DNA from: Pythium myriotylum
Taxonomy: Eukaryota; Oomycota; Peronosporomycetes; Pythiales; Pythiaceae
Reading direction: 5' to 3'
NCBI GenBank assembly: GCA_023091665.1
Contig: JALJCQ010000031.1
Location: 930,001-994,000 of the forward strand
Length of the DNA stretch: 64,000 bases
Both the position numbers and the translations under genes were made by a program. Shown here piece after piece: positions 10,790 to 20,188 of this stretch. Under the pieces are notes generated by a model. The model saw only the letters and a list, made by a program, of their open reading frames with translations, searched no databases and was not told the origin of the DNA. The stretch's first letter is position 1, and each line of letters begins with the position of its first letter.

Positions 10790-12296
10790 CTACACTTGTG
10801 GCAGTCCGTGGGAGGCGTAGATGTGCTGGATGGCCTCGTACACGGACGGCACGTCCACGTCGGGGGCGTGCTCGGGCTCTTTGGAGCCGTCGTAGATGCC
10901 CGTGCGCACGAGGATCGAGGACCAGTGGTCGCCGGCGCGGTTGGCGCCCTGGATGTCGGCCAGCGGGTTGTCGCCGATGCCGTAGATGGCCTTGAGCCGG
11001 TTGGACGCGTCGCGGCCTGCCAGTCGGTTGAGTAGATTCTCTGCATAGCTGCAATTAAGAGCACTATGGGTCAGCCAGATGGGAGAAATGGCCTTTCATG
11101 GAGCGAACGTACTTGTAGGTGACGTTGTGCGGCTTGCCATAGCGCGTGACCTCGAGCTGCTTGCCTGTGTGCGTCTCGTAGAGCAGCTGGAGGCAGCGCG
11201 TGAAGGCTCCTTGAGCAAAGCGTGGGTGCGGGTACGCGCCGCTGAAGACGAAGTCGTCATTGCTGACGTAGAGCGGCGTCTGCGAGCCGTCCGGACGGCC
11301 ACTGCCGGGAATCTCACCTTGTACACGAAGGCGCGTTCAGAAGACTAATAGAAGGCTAATCGATGACGAAACAGTTGTAATACCTCCGATCAGAACGTCC
11401 ACAGCCACTTGGATCTCGGGCGCCCAGTCGATTGGGTCGTGCATGATGATGATCGCCTCAACCTGTTCGTCGTGGTGCGGAGCATGTCTATTTTGCGTGA
11501 TTGTGTGGGTCAGAGTCTAAGACACACGATCAAAACACAAAAGCCAAACGTACTTTTGCTCGTACTTGTGGAATGGATACTGAGTCGGGTGGTGGTGTGC
11601 GAGATCCTTAACAGAGACAACCTTCTTGAAGCCGTACTTGCGTGCCTGTCAATAAAAAAGCGTTGCTATGTAAACGGCGCTCGGAGACGGAGCTACAAAC
11701 GCCGCATCAGTAACTTACGACATTGTATACATCGTAGGACCCCATGATCAGCACCCGCGAGTCTGCAAACACAAGAGCTATGAGCGACCACACTCCGACA
11801 GTGCTTTACATTGCGAAACCCGTTTACCTGCGTACTTGTCCACGAGCTCACGCATCGGCGAGTGTGAGAGAATCATCTGCTCGGGGTCGATCTCGAGGTC
11901 TAGCGAACGGCTGAGATTCGCAGCTTTCTCTTCCTCCATGCATCCTGCGGTCGCCAAAGTCGGACGTCAGCAACACACTCGCTCTAGATACTACATCTGG
12001 ATATGCGTACACACCGCCTCCGTTGGTGAGGAACACGTGCGGCACGTTGTTATCCCGAAGGCTCAGGAGGATATCGCGCGCGCGTGGAAGCGCCTTGCCA
12101 CCACTGGACGGTCGCAGCTACGATTAGCATTTGATCCATCGATTCACGGTCTCCGATAAATCCACCGCACGCACCGGACCAAGACGCCGTCAATGTCGAA
12201 CGCAATGCCCACATCTGGGCCGAGCGACGAGAAGCGACGAAGCGCCGAGACGCGAGCGGATGGCGCGCGCAGACGCTGGAGCAGGAGGCGCGGCAT
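10790..12296 (-). CDS. HAD phosphatase, CECR5/HDHD5-like, copy B
   Basis: Second member of the HAD triplet, 343 aa from eight exons: 12296-12175, 12103-12015, 11944-11828, 11762-11719, 11645-11554, 11487-11384, 11317-11113, 11048-10790. The total length is an exact multiple of three. One acceptor (at 11318, ACAAG) is weak but keeps the frame. The N-terminus MPRLLLQRLRAPSARVSALR is basic, Arg/Leu-rich and without acidic residues, which fits a mitochondrial presequence. Motif I is FDIDGVLVR and motif IV is IGDNPLADIQGANRAG. It is the most intron-rich copy. Human HDHD5 is mitochondrial, which fits; substrate is not predictable. Confidence 0.87.
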
Positions 12297-12449
12297 TGGG
12301 CGGTGGTCGCTTCGATGACCTTCAGTTGTTGACCGACGTCACTGATCCTAATCTAGGATCTGACTCCATGTTCACCAAATTTTAGGTACGACTTGCACGT
12401 CTACACACTATCTAGGGTGGCCGGCTCCACACTAGACGATCTGGAGAAT

Positions 12450-13757
12450 CTACAGCGGACCGAGGCCGTGGACTTGGTAGATATGCTCGATTGCCTCTCG
12501 TACGGTCTCAGCGTGGACGTCTGGGTGGTGTTCCGGGCCCTCCACGCCGTCGTAGACTCCTGTGCGTACCAGGATGGAGGACCAGTGGGCACCAGCATTG
12601 TTGCCACCTTGGATATCGGAGTGCGGATTGTCGCCGATCATGTAGAAAGTTGTGAGAGGGTTGGATACATCGCGCCCAGTCGCATTGTGCAGAAGGTCTT
12701 CGGCGTATCTGCGAAGGCATCGTTAGGTACAATAAAAGCTAAGCAAATCATCAACCAGTGAACGCACCTATACACTCGAGGCTGCGGCTTCCCGTACATG
12801 GATACTTCGAGAGTCTTGCGTGCTCTCTCCTCGTACAAAACCCGAAGGCATCTGTTGAACGCGCCGAGTCCGAAACGAGGATGCGGGTATGCGGATTTGA
12901 AGACGAAGTCGTCGTTGCTGATAAATAGCGGGGTCTGCTTTCCATCAGGGCGACCGCTGCCCGGCGGGTCGCCGCCGATGAGAACGTCCACCGCGATCTG
13001 CAGTTCGGCACTCCAGTCAGTCGGATCATGCATAATGATCACAGCTTCAATAGGCTCGTCATGAAACGGAGCAGGCCTGCATGTGGTGATCACGACGACT
13101 TCCGTTAGCCATTGTGATCAATCAACACAGCACCGCATCCCGCCTACCGATGCTCGTACTGGCGAAAGTAATACTGTCCTGGGTAGTGGTGTGCTAGATC
13201 CTCGGCGGTTGTGACTTTGGTGAAGCCGTACTCTCGCGCAACGTTATACACGTTCGCCGATCCCATCAGCAGCACTCTTTGGTCTCCATACTGCGCTACG
13301 AGATCCCTCATCGGTGTATGCGACATCACCACCAACTTTGGATCGAATTCCATGCCAAGAACCTCGCCCAGCTGTTGTGCCTTGACGTCTTCCATGACGC
13401 CTGCGAGCGTCGAATCAACTGTCAACACCCCCACATTCTCAACCTATCACTCGGTTCACTGCTTACCTCCATTATTGGAGAGGAACATGTGTGGGATGCC
13501 GCGATCGCGGAGGCTCTTGAGCACCTCGCATGCCCCCGGCAGTGGTTTGCCTGCGCTATAAACCGATCCAACAAACGAGAAGTCAAAAGTGAGATTTGAA
13601 GGTCTCCTTTGAATTCACGAGACGGAGTTCACCGTGTCAGCACGCCATCGATGTCGAAGACGATGCCAAAGTCCGGCGTTTTCGTGTGCATTGCAGCTGC
13701 CAGCGCACGATTCAGTCGGCGGCCACGCGCAGTACTCGGAGAAAGAACGCGGTGCAT
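12450..13757 (-). CDS. HAD phosphatase, CECR5/HDHD5-like, copy C
   Basis: Third member of the triplet, five exons: 13757-13633, 13555-13467, 13400-13148, 13076-12768, 12708-12450; 344 aa. Motif I is FDIDGVLTR, motif II is in FLSNNGG, motif IV is IGDNPHSDIQGGNNAG. I chose the ATG at 13757 because it gives a basic leader (MHRVLSPSTARGRRLNRALA) resembling copy B; an internal ATG at 13691 would give a leaderless form like copy A. Exon 2 (89 bp) and the last exon (259 bp) have exactly the lengths of the corresponding exons in copy B. Only 153 bp separate it from copy B. Confidence 0.86.
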
Positions 13758-13923
13758 GCACCTGGTGCGTGTGTGGCGTTCTTCCAGCGTCTCTCGCCCG
13801 ATCAACTCAGCGAGCATGCAATTGATCACCAAATTATAAATTGCATGTCACTGAAACGCGGTAAAAATCCACGTTGGCGCTGGTGAGCAGCTCTCAATCA
13901 TCAATCACGATCTGGTGGCGACG

Positions 13924-15279
13924 ATGGAGCTGATCATCGGCTGCGTGGGCAAGCCGAGCGCGGGCAAGTCGACGTTCTTCAACGCCGTGACGGACGGCAA
14001 GGCCAAGACGGGCAACTTCCCCTTCACGACCATCGAGCCGAATGAAGGGATCACTTATTACATGGCGCCGTGTCCGTGCGCGAGCAAGGGCAAGACCGAT
14101 GTCTGCCACCCAAAGTACGGCAAATGCGAGGACGGCGTGCGCCACATCCCGGTCAAGCTGCTGGACGTAGCTGGTCTGATTCCCGGTGCCTCCGAAGGCG
14201 CTGGGCTCGGGAACAAGTTCCTCGACGACCTGCGGCAGGCCCACGTGCTCATGCACATCATCGACGTCTCGGGTCGCACGAACGAAAAGGGCGAGGAGAC
14301 CATCGGGTACGACCCGATCAATGACGCCGACTGGCTGCAGACTGAGATCCACAACTGGGTCTACAATAACCTCTGGAAACGCTGGGGCTCCATCGCACGG
14401 CGCCACCAGGCAGCCAAGAGCAGTCTCGCAGCAACGTTCGTGGCGCAGCTGTCGGGCTACGGTGCGTCGCCATCGCTAATCGGCACGATGCTCGACACGC
14501 TCGGCGTCAAGGACCCTTTCGATCTGACAACTTGGGTGGAAGAGGACGTCCATAAGCTCGTCGACACATTTCTCTCCATTCGCTTCCCAACTATTCTCGT
14601 GCTCAACAAGGCTGACCAGGGCGAGGACACGGACAAGAACATCGAGAAGATTGCCGAAAAATACGGCAGTGACAAGTGTTTTGTATCTTCCGCAGCCGCA
14701 GAGTGCTTCCTGCGAGCCGCTGCTAAACAGCACTACATCCGATACGAACCTGGGTCGATGTTCTACTCTACGATCGAGGATGGCAATGATGATGCTGACG
14801 CTAAGAATTTGCCGCCACTCAAGCCGCTCGAGAAAAAAATCAGCAAGCGCCTGGAACGCATCTCCGATATGGTACTCTTCCGCTTCGGTAGCACGGGCGT
14901 ACGGGCGGCGATCAATGCAGCGGTGGAGCTGAGCAACACTGTGGTTGTGTACCCCGTCAAGTCTCTGAAGAACTTCTCAACCGAGCCCAACGGAAAGGGA
15001 GTCTTTGGTGAAGCAGTGATGGTGCGTCGCGGCACAACCATTCGAGAGCTGGCATACCGTGTCTCCCAGTTTATCGGTGCCAACCTGGCCTACGCAGAGG
15101 GTGAAGACGGCCGACGTCTCGCTGAAGATGAGCCGATTCTCAACTCAAATCTGATTGTTCGTTTCACGACAACCATCGCATCCACGCAGCCCAACACAAC
15201 AGCGAGTGGTGGAGGCGGCGACAAGAAACCTGGAGGCGGAAAGGCAAAATCGAAACCGAGTGCCAACGAAGATGAGTAA
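13924..15279 (+). CDS. Ygr210/YchF-type Obg-family GTPase
   Basis: Translation-associated P-loop GTPase of the TRAFAC/Obg class, closest in pattern to yeast Ygr210 and archaeal YchF-like proteins. Single exon, 451 aa. G1 is GKPSAGKST at residues 9-17. G3 is DVAGLIPGASEGAGLGNKFL. G4 is NKAD, preceded by FPTILVL. A C-terminal TGS-like domain (about 350-415) contains RRGTTIRELAYRVSQFIGAN. A Gly/Lys-rich low-complexity tail (GGGGDKKPGGGKAKSKPS) ends the protein. The start at 13924 (MELIIGCVGKPS) is the first ATG and places G1 as in the family. It diverges from HAD copy C with 166 bp between starts. Confidence 0.92.
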   Translation: MELIIGCVGKPSAGKSTFFNAVTDGKAKTGNFPFTTIEPNEGITYYMAPCPCASKGKTDVCHPKYGKCEDGVRHIPVKLLDVAGLIPGASEGAGLGNKFLDDLRQAHVLMHIIDVSGRTNEKGEETIGYDPINDADWLQTEIHNWVYNNLWKRWGSIARRHQAAKSSLAATFVAQLSGYGASPSLIGTMLDTLGVKDPFDLTTWVEEDVHKLVDTFLSIRFPTILVLNKADQGEDTDKNIEKIAEKYGSDKCFVSSAAAECFLRAAAKQHYIRYEPGSMFYSTIEDGNDDADAKNLPPLKPLEKKISKRLERISDMVLFRFGSTGVRAAINAAVELSNTVVVYPVKSLKNFSTEPNGKGVFGEAVMVRRGTTIRELAYRVSQFIGANLAYAEGEDGRRLAEDEPILNSNLIVRFTTTIASTQPNTTASGGGGDKKPGGGKAKSKPSANEDE

Positions 15280-15383
15280 TGAAGTTGGGTAGAACATATA
15301 ACAGAGAGCAAAAATTAGTTCATCGAGTTTTGTTGTTGCGTGTTTACTACGATCACCACGCCAAGTTCAAAATGAAGAGTGCA

Positions 15384-17258
15384 CTACGCTGAACAACTCG
15401 TCGAGGCCGACGGCAGACCAAGAGCGGGCTTGACGCCTGTGGCTTGGGAGACAACGCCAAAGTTGCCCGAGAGGAACATGCGGCCACCACCGATAGCGAT
15501 ACCTGACACAGGCTGGCTGCTCTGAAGCGTGCCGATCAACGCACCCTGGGGGGAAAGGATGTAGACACCCTTGTATACGGCAACATAGACGTTGCCCTCG
15601 TCATCCGTCTTGATACCGTCGGCAATTCCGTCGTCCGTCTCGAGTTCAGGGTGAGCCGTGAAGTTGAAGAAAATCTTGGCGCTGGCAACCGTGCCATCTG
15701 TGTTAAGCGCGTATGACTTCACATAGGCGTCGCCCTTTCGGGAGTTGGTGATGTACATGACGTCACCCTTCGGGGAGAAAGCAATCTTGTTTGGACGATC
15801 CATGCCACAGTCAATGGCATCAATCTTCATGGATCCACTCTTGAGCAAGAAGACGCCGTTGAACGGAAGCTCGCGCAGCGGACTCTTGTCCAGCGTGTCA
15901 CCATCGAAATCGGCAGGGCTGGTAGCGAGACCGAAGGGGCTATCAGTGAAGTAGAGGTTGCCAGACGGCGAGTACTCGGCGTACGAAATGCTGTTGAACT
16001 TCTTTCCCTTGTAGGTCGTAATGGCATCAACGACGCGGCCTTGGCAGATGTTGCTAACATCCTTGTAGTAAAGAATACCAAGCGAGCGACCACCCGTTCG
16101 CGCGACCACAATTCGATTTGCGGCGCGGTTCACTGTGAGACCACCGCAGCCCTTCCAGTAAACTTTGTCACATCCGTCTGGGTGATTCTGACGAGAACAT
16201 CCCGACTGGTACGCCGTGACCTTGACCACGACATCCTGGGCCTGACAAAGCTTCTTTTCACTTTCTTGGGTCTCGATGGTTGTTGACGTAGGCGCAGGGG
16301 TCACTTCGGCGTCTGCCGGAGCATTTGACCACTGCCAGATGGCGTTACCAGTAACATCACAGAACAGAACCTGCACGTTGTTGTTGACCTCCGACGAGTT
16401 GGCAAGACGACGGCCGCCGAGCGTCGTGGGTCCGTTGTCGACACCCTCCAGCACCGTCGGAGCTTGGAACTGACCCCCCTGGGAGCTGTTGGCGCTCTTG
16501 GTTGACTGAACAATGGCTTCGATGTTCTGTGTGTTATCTTGGAGGGCGCGGATGTTCTGCGCGAGCGACGGGTCGTACACCTGCGTGAAGAACGAGAGGC
16601 TGTCGGCAACTGTGGTCGGGTCGGAAGTGTTGACCGACAAGTAAGAGCCGGCCCCAGACGCCGATGGTGACTTGGTCGTCGACGACGGGGTCGAGGTCGT
16701 GGACGGAGTGCTGGTGCCCGAGGTCGAAGGCGTCTTTGTCGTCGTCGTCGAAGTGGATGAAGGGGTCGTCGTCGAGGTGGATGAAGGGGTCGTCGTCGAG
16801 GACGAAGGGGTTGTCGTCGTCGAGGACGAAGGGGCTGTCGTCGTCGTCGATGTGGACGAAGGCGATGTCGTCGAGGTCGAAGGAGTCTTCGTCGTGGTCG
16901 AAGGGGTCGTGGACTTTTTAGCGTTGGCACGTGCCCGGATCTGCTGGAAGATCGTCTTGTAGAACGCCTCGAACTGCGCACTCTCGGTCGAGCCCATGGC
17001 CGCGACTTCCTTGGCGTTGAGCGCCTTGTAGAGCTTGAAAAGCACCTGGGCCTGTGCACGCAGTTCGGCGTCGCTCTTGGTGGCCTGCATGGCCTCGAGA
17101 CGGCGCACGAGCACGTCTTCGTGGGACGAGAGTCCCGAGAGACCGCCAGCCATGAGCAGGTCGTGCGAGTCGACGGCGAGCTCGACGTTGGACGCGACGT
17201 CGCTCGCCGAGGCGCAGAGCGCCAAGCAGGACGCGACGAGGACCGCGATGCGCATCAT
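15384..17258 (-). CDS. Secreted protein with Ser/Thr-rich linker and SMP-30/gluconolactonase-like propeller
   Basis: Single-exon, 624-aa predicted secreted protein. Residues 1-18 (MMRIAVLVASCLALCASAS) are a clear signal peptide. A helical region follows (about 20-115), then a Thr/Ser/Pro-rich mucin-like linker (about 115-200) of repeated TTTPSSSTTTPSSTST-type units, probably heavily O-glycosylated. The C-terminal half (about 350-620) resembles an SMP-30/gluconolactonase/NHL propeller: SPSGNLYFTDSPFGL, RPNKIAFSPKGDVMYI and DGIADGIKTDDEGNVYVA. A Cys-rich patch (about 330-365) precedes the propeller. It may be a cell-wall or extracellular enzyme or binding protein; the reaction is not predictable. 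Antisense ORFs across the linker are shadows. Confidence 0.85.
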   Translation of the reverse strand: MMRIAVLVASCLALCASASDVASNVELAVDSHDLLMAGGLSGLSSHEDVLVRRLEAMQATKSDAELRAQAQVLFKLYKALNAKEVAAMGSTESAQFEAFYKTIFQQIRARANAKKSTTPSTTTKTPSTSTTSPSSTSTTTTAPSSSTTTTPSSSTTTPSSTSTTTPSSTSTTTTKTPSTSGTSTPSTTSTPSSTTKSPSASGAGSYLSVNTSDPTTVADSLSFFTQVYDPSLAQNIRALQDNTQNIEAIVQSTKSANSSQGGQFQAPTVLEGVDNGPTTLGGRRLANSSEVNNNVQVLFCDVTGNAIWQWSNAPADAEVTPAPTSTTIETQESEKKLCQAQDVVVKVTAYQSGCSRQNHPDGCDKVYWKGCGGLTVNRAANRIVVARTGGRSLGILYYKDVSNICQGRVVDAITTYKGKKFNSISYAEYSPSGNLYFTDSPFGLATSPADFDGDTLDKSPLRELPFNGVFLLKSGSMKIDAIDCGMDRPNKIAFSPKGDVMYITNSRKGDAYVKSYALNTDGTVASAKIFFNFTAHPELETDDGIADGIKTDDEGNVYVAVYKGVYILSPQGALIGTLQSSQPVSGIAIGGGRMFLSGNFGVVSQATGVKPALGLPSASTSCSA

Positions 17259-18389
17259 CTCAAGCGAACGGGCGGGAGAAAGAGATACTGGTGGGAACGA
17301 AGAGCGGGCGTGTCGTGCAGGGGGGACCGTGGCGCGGGTGAACCCAACGAGTCGCAGCGCGAGATGCGGAATGGGCCGCGCGTGGAGACCGGAGCTCCTC
17401 GCGAGCGCCGAACAAAATTTGGAAAGAAATCCAGAGGCCGAGTGAGATATACAAACGCTGTATTTTGACCAATGGAAAGCTCCGCAAGCGCACCCTTGAG
17501 GGGTAGGGGTAAAGCAATTGTGAGAGGGTATTGGATTTCCACGTAACTGGATGCAAAATGCTTGGGTTCACTTTGATAGGCGGGTGAAGCGACTGAACCC
17601 AAAGCAGGTGGAGGGGAGACTGACTGGAAGAGATGGCGGCGTGTCGCTGTCTGTTTCATATGGGGGGGCGGTCGCTGTGTGGTGCGTGAGTATGTTCATG
17701 GCGGCGATCACCAACGCATGCCATTAGGACTCGGTGCGATCCAGAGCCTCATCGAAATCCAGTCACTGGATATCACAAGGCGGATAGACGCGGGCACTCT
17801 CTCGGCATCAGGTGCTGCAGGAATCTCATCAACTCTCGCGGTCAGTCCCTCATGAAGTCCACGGTGCCTCCCCTAGCCCGTATTTGATGAAGCAGACGTG
17901 GTGGCCAGTGTCCAGCAACATGACAGACTCTGAACGGAGCACTGGACACGCACCCTCGAGCAGGGACCTCACTCTGGCGAGTTTCATCCATGCCCCCCAA
18001 ATGTCGAAACGGTCCGATGGTTCCATCAAAATGGATGGAACCTTCCTCTGACTGATTGTTCATCATGGTGAGTTCCACTTTGAAGTTACCATGTACCTGG
18101 TTCGTCGTCAGGTTTTGCGTGATTTCAGTATTGAGCCAGCACAAGCGAGTTTAGCCCCAAGTCACAGCAAGTGGGTACATTGAGACCCCCGCATGCACAG
18201 CTTGCCCTCGCTGAAGTCTTTGCGCATCGTTCAACAGCACAACGATTCATGGAGATTACACCAGCTAGCTGCATATATGAAGTCAACCCGCCAGAGGACT
18301 GTCGGCTAGCGGATCTTGCATGTTTCTGTTCTCTCCAGAATGATGTCTTACTGGCTGGTGCTGGGCGGCCTTTGCCTAAGAGAGTCAAA
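17259..18389. other. Intergenic region
   Basis: About 1.1 kb between the secreted-protein promoter and the ALYREF 3' end. No domain-bearing ORF. A small perfect inverted repeat (GGTTCCATC / GATGGAACC) lies at about 18019-18042. No RNA gene recognised. Confidence 0.45.
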
Positions 18390-19727
18390 CTATGCGTCCT
18401 TCATGTACGAGTCCATTTCGTTGTCGAGGTCTTCAGCGGTCTTGGAGCCTCCACCTTCCTTGGCACGGCCACCGCCACGGCTATAGACAAACACGCAACA
18501 GCGTGAGAAAAAGTGGTTTATCGGGCTTGCATCGTAGTCATGCAGTCAACTTACTTGCGACCGCCGCGGCCACCACCACGACCACGCCCACGAGAGTCCT
18601 TCTTGTCACTAGCGAATGGAAACACCAATCCTCAGCACCACGGTCGAGCTTCAACTCTGCACAGGTATACCCACCCCAAGTTCACCTTGAACGTGACGTC
18701 GTCCGATTTGCTCAGGGCTGTGCCAAAGAGTCCGTTGCGCACGTTCTTATCCGTATCCAGGGTGATCGACATGGCCTGGCCATCAAGCGTACGTCCTAGC
18801 TCGCGTACTCTCTATCAGGCTCGCTGCCATCTTCCTCTTCAACACGAGCGACACTCACCATCGTACTGCTTGATCGCCTTCTCGGCATCGGCGTGCTTGG
18901 CATACCACACACGCGCGATACCCTTCGAGCGGCCCGAGCGATCGTACACAATCTCGGCCTTGGTCACCTTGCCGACCGTGCTGAAAAGCTCGCGGACGTC
19001 GTCCTCGAGGATGTCAAACTTGAGGTTCTTAACCACAATCTTGGTGCCGGCGTTCGCGTCGGTGTTGCTGGGCTTGCCGAGACGCGAGAGAATCGAGCCT
19101 GGAAGCATGGTCACCAGAAGTCACGTCGTTACGATGCTGTGGTCGGAAGGGATTCATTCAGACGGGCGGAAACGCGGAGATGCACACCTTTCTTGGCACC
19201 CTTGCCCTGCTGGGCCTTGACCGTGACGGCGCGGCGCTTGCCACCTTGCTTGGCGGCCGGCGCGTCGTCCTCGTCCACGTCCATGAGCTCATCGTCGTCG
19301 TTCGCGCCCTGGTAGGTCCCAACACGCGTGGTCATTGATCTCCCCATTGTTCCTCTTCCCTATTCCCATCGCGGGTCCCCTCCGTCGCGTTCGCTCTCTT
19401 AGCTCTCTTTCTCTCTTCCACGTCTCCCTCGCGCGCAAAGTCGGAAAGGGGCGGAGCGAAAAGAAGGCGAATCGCGTCTCACGCCCGACGGAGGCGACGC
19501 CACACACACAGAGACACTGGACTTACACCACGCGAGTACGGCTCCTTGCGGCCGCTGCGGTTGCGCCGGTTGCGCACGGGCCCGGCGCCGCCCGATGCGC
19601 CGCGGCCTCGGCCACCGCCGCCGCCGCCGCCGCCGCTCTTGGCCGGACGCGCATCCGGGTTGCTCTTCTTCTTGTTCGAGATGATGTCGTCGAGACTCAT
19701 GTCGAGCGAGGCGAGGATGGACGACAT
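18390..19727 (-). CDS. ALYREF/THOC4-like mRNA export adaptor
   Basis: REF/ALY adaptor that couples spliced mRNA to the export receptor through TREX. Six exons: 19727-19527, 19308-19188, 19098-18859, 18795-18675, 18608-18555, 18480-18390; 275 aa, frame closes exactly. The N-terminus has the UAP56-binding-type motif (LDMSLDDIISNKKK), then a Gly/Arg-rich block encoded by GCC/CCG repeats. An acidic segment (NDDDELMDVDEDD) follows. A single RRM (about 115-195) has KIVVKNLKFDI as RNP2-like and RSKGIARVWYA as RNP1-like. Then comes an RGG-rich stretch (GRGRGGGRGGR) and a C-terminal LDNEMDSYMKDA that matches the ALY C-terminal UBM. Exon 4 must end at 18675; the neighbouring GT would bring in a stop. 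Confidence 0.92.
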
Positions 19728-20188
19728 GGTTGGAGAGCACGCGTCGAGTCGAGTCGGGTCGGGTCGGGTCTGTCTGTCGCTACGGCGCGCGCGCAGTCAG
19801 TCGCGCAGCCACGGCGCAGCTTCGGCGAGAAGCCGCCACTCACCACGGGGAGCTCGAGCCTTGGATGCCGAAGATGGCCAGCGGCGAAGAGCTCGGGGAC
19901 AAAAACGACCGTGCGATTCAAACCCCGTTGAATTGACGAATGAATTGAAGACAATTCAGTCGGCAGCAGAGAGCGGTCTCAGTATCAGATTGCGGGTACT
20001 GCAAATCATACGTGGTCCGACCGCGTGCGGCGAAGTGCTCAGTGTTATTGTGGTCGCTATCGCCTTCGGCGAGCAGGTGGCTGGGGAACCCAGCGCAATG
20101 ACGTAGGAGTATGCTAGAATTACGGTTTAGTTCCCAGATGCGGCAGAATAAGAGCAAGAAGTGCGATTAGAATCGACCACTACGTTTA
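19728..20188. other. Intergenic region with GTCGG-type microsatellite
   Basis: ALYREF promoter side. A short imperfect GTCGA/GTCGG pentamer run lies at 19743-19768. The part next to 20188 lies 3' of the Helitron gene and may hold that element's terminus, but I could not find a convincing hairpin plus CTRR end. Confidence 0.4.

Noticed and set aside
16301..17059. Arg/Pro-rich minus-strand ORF in the secreted-protein gene
   Set aside because: Alternative frame of the Ser/Thr linker repeats.
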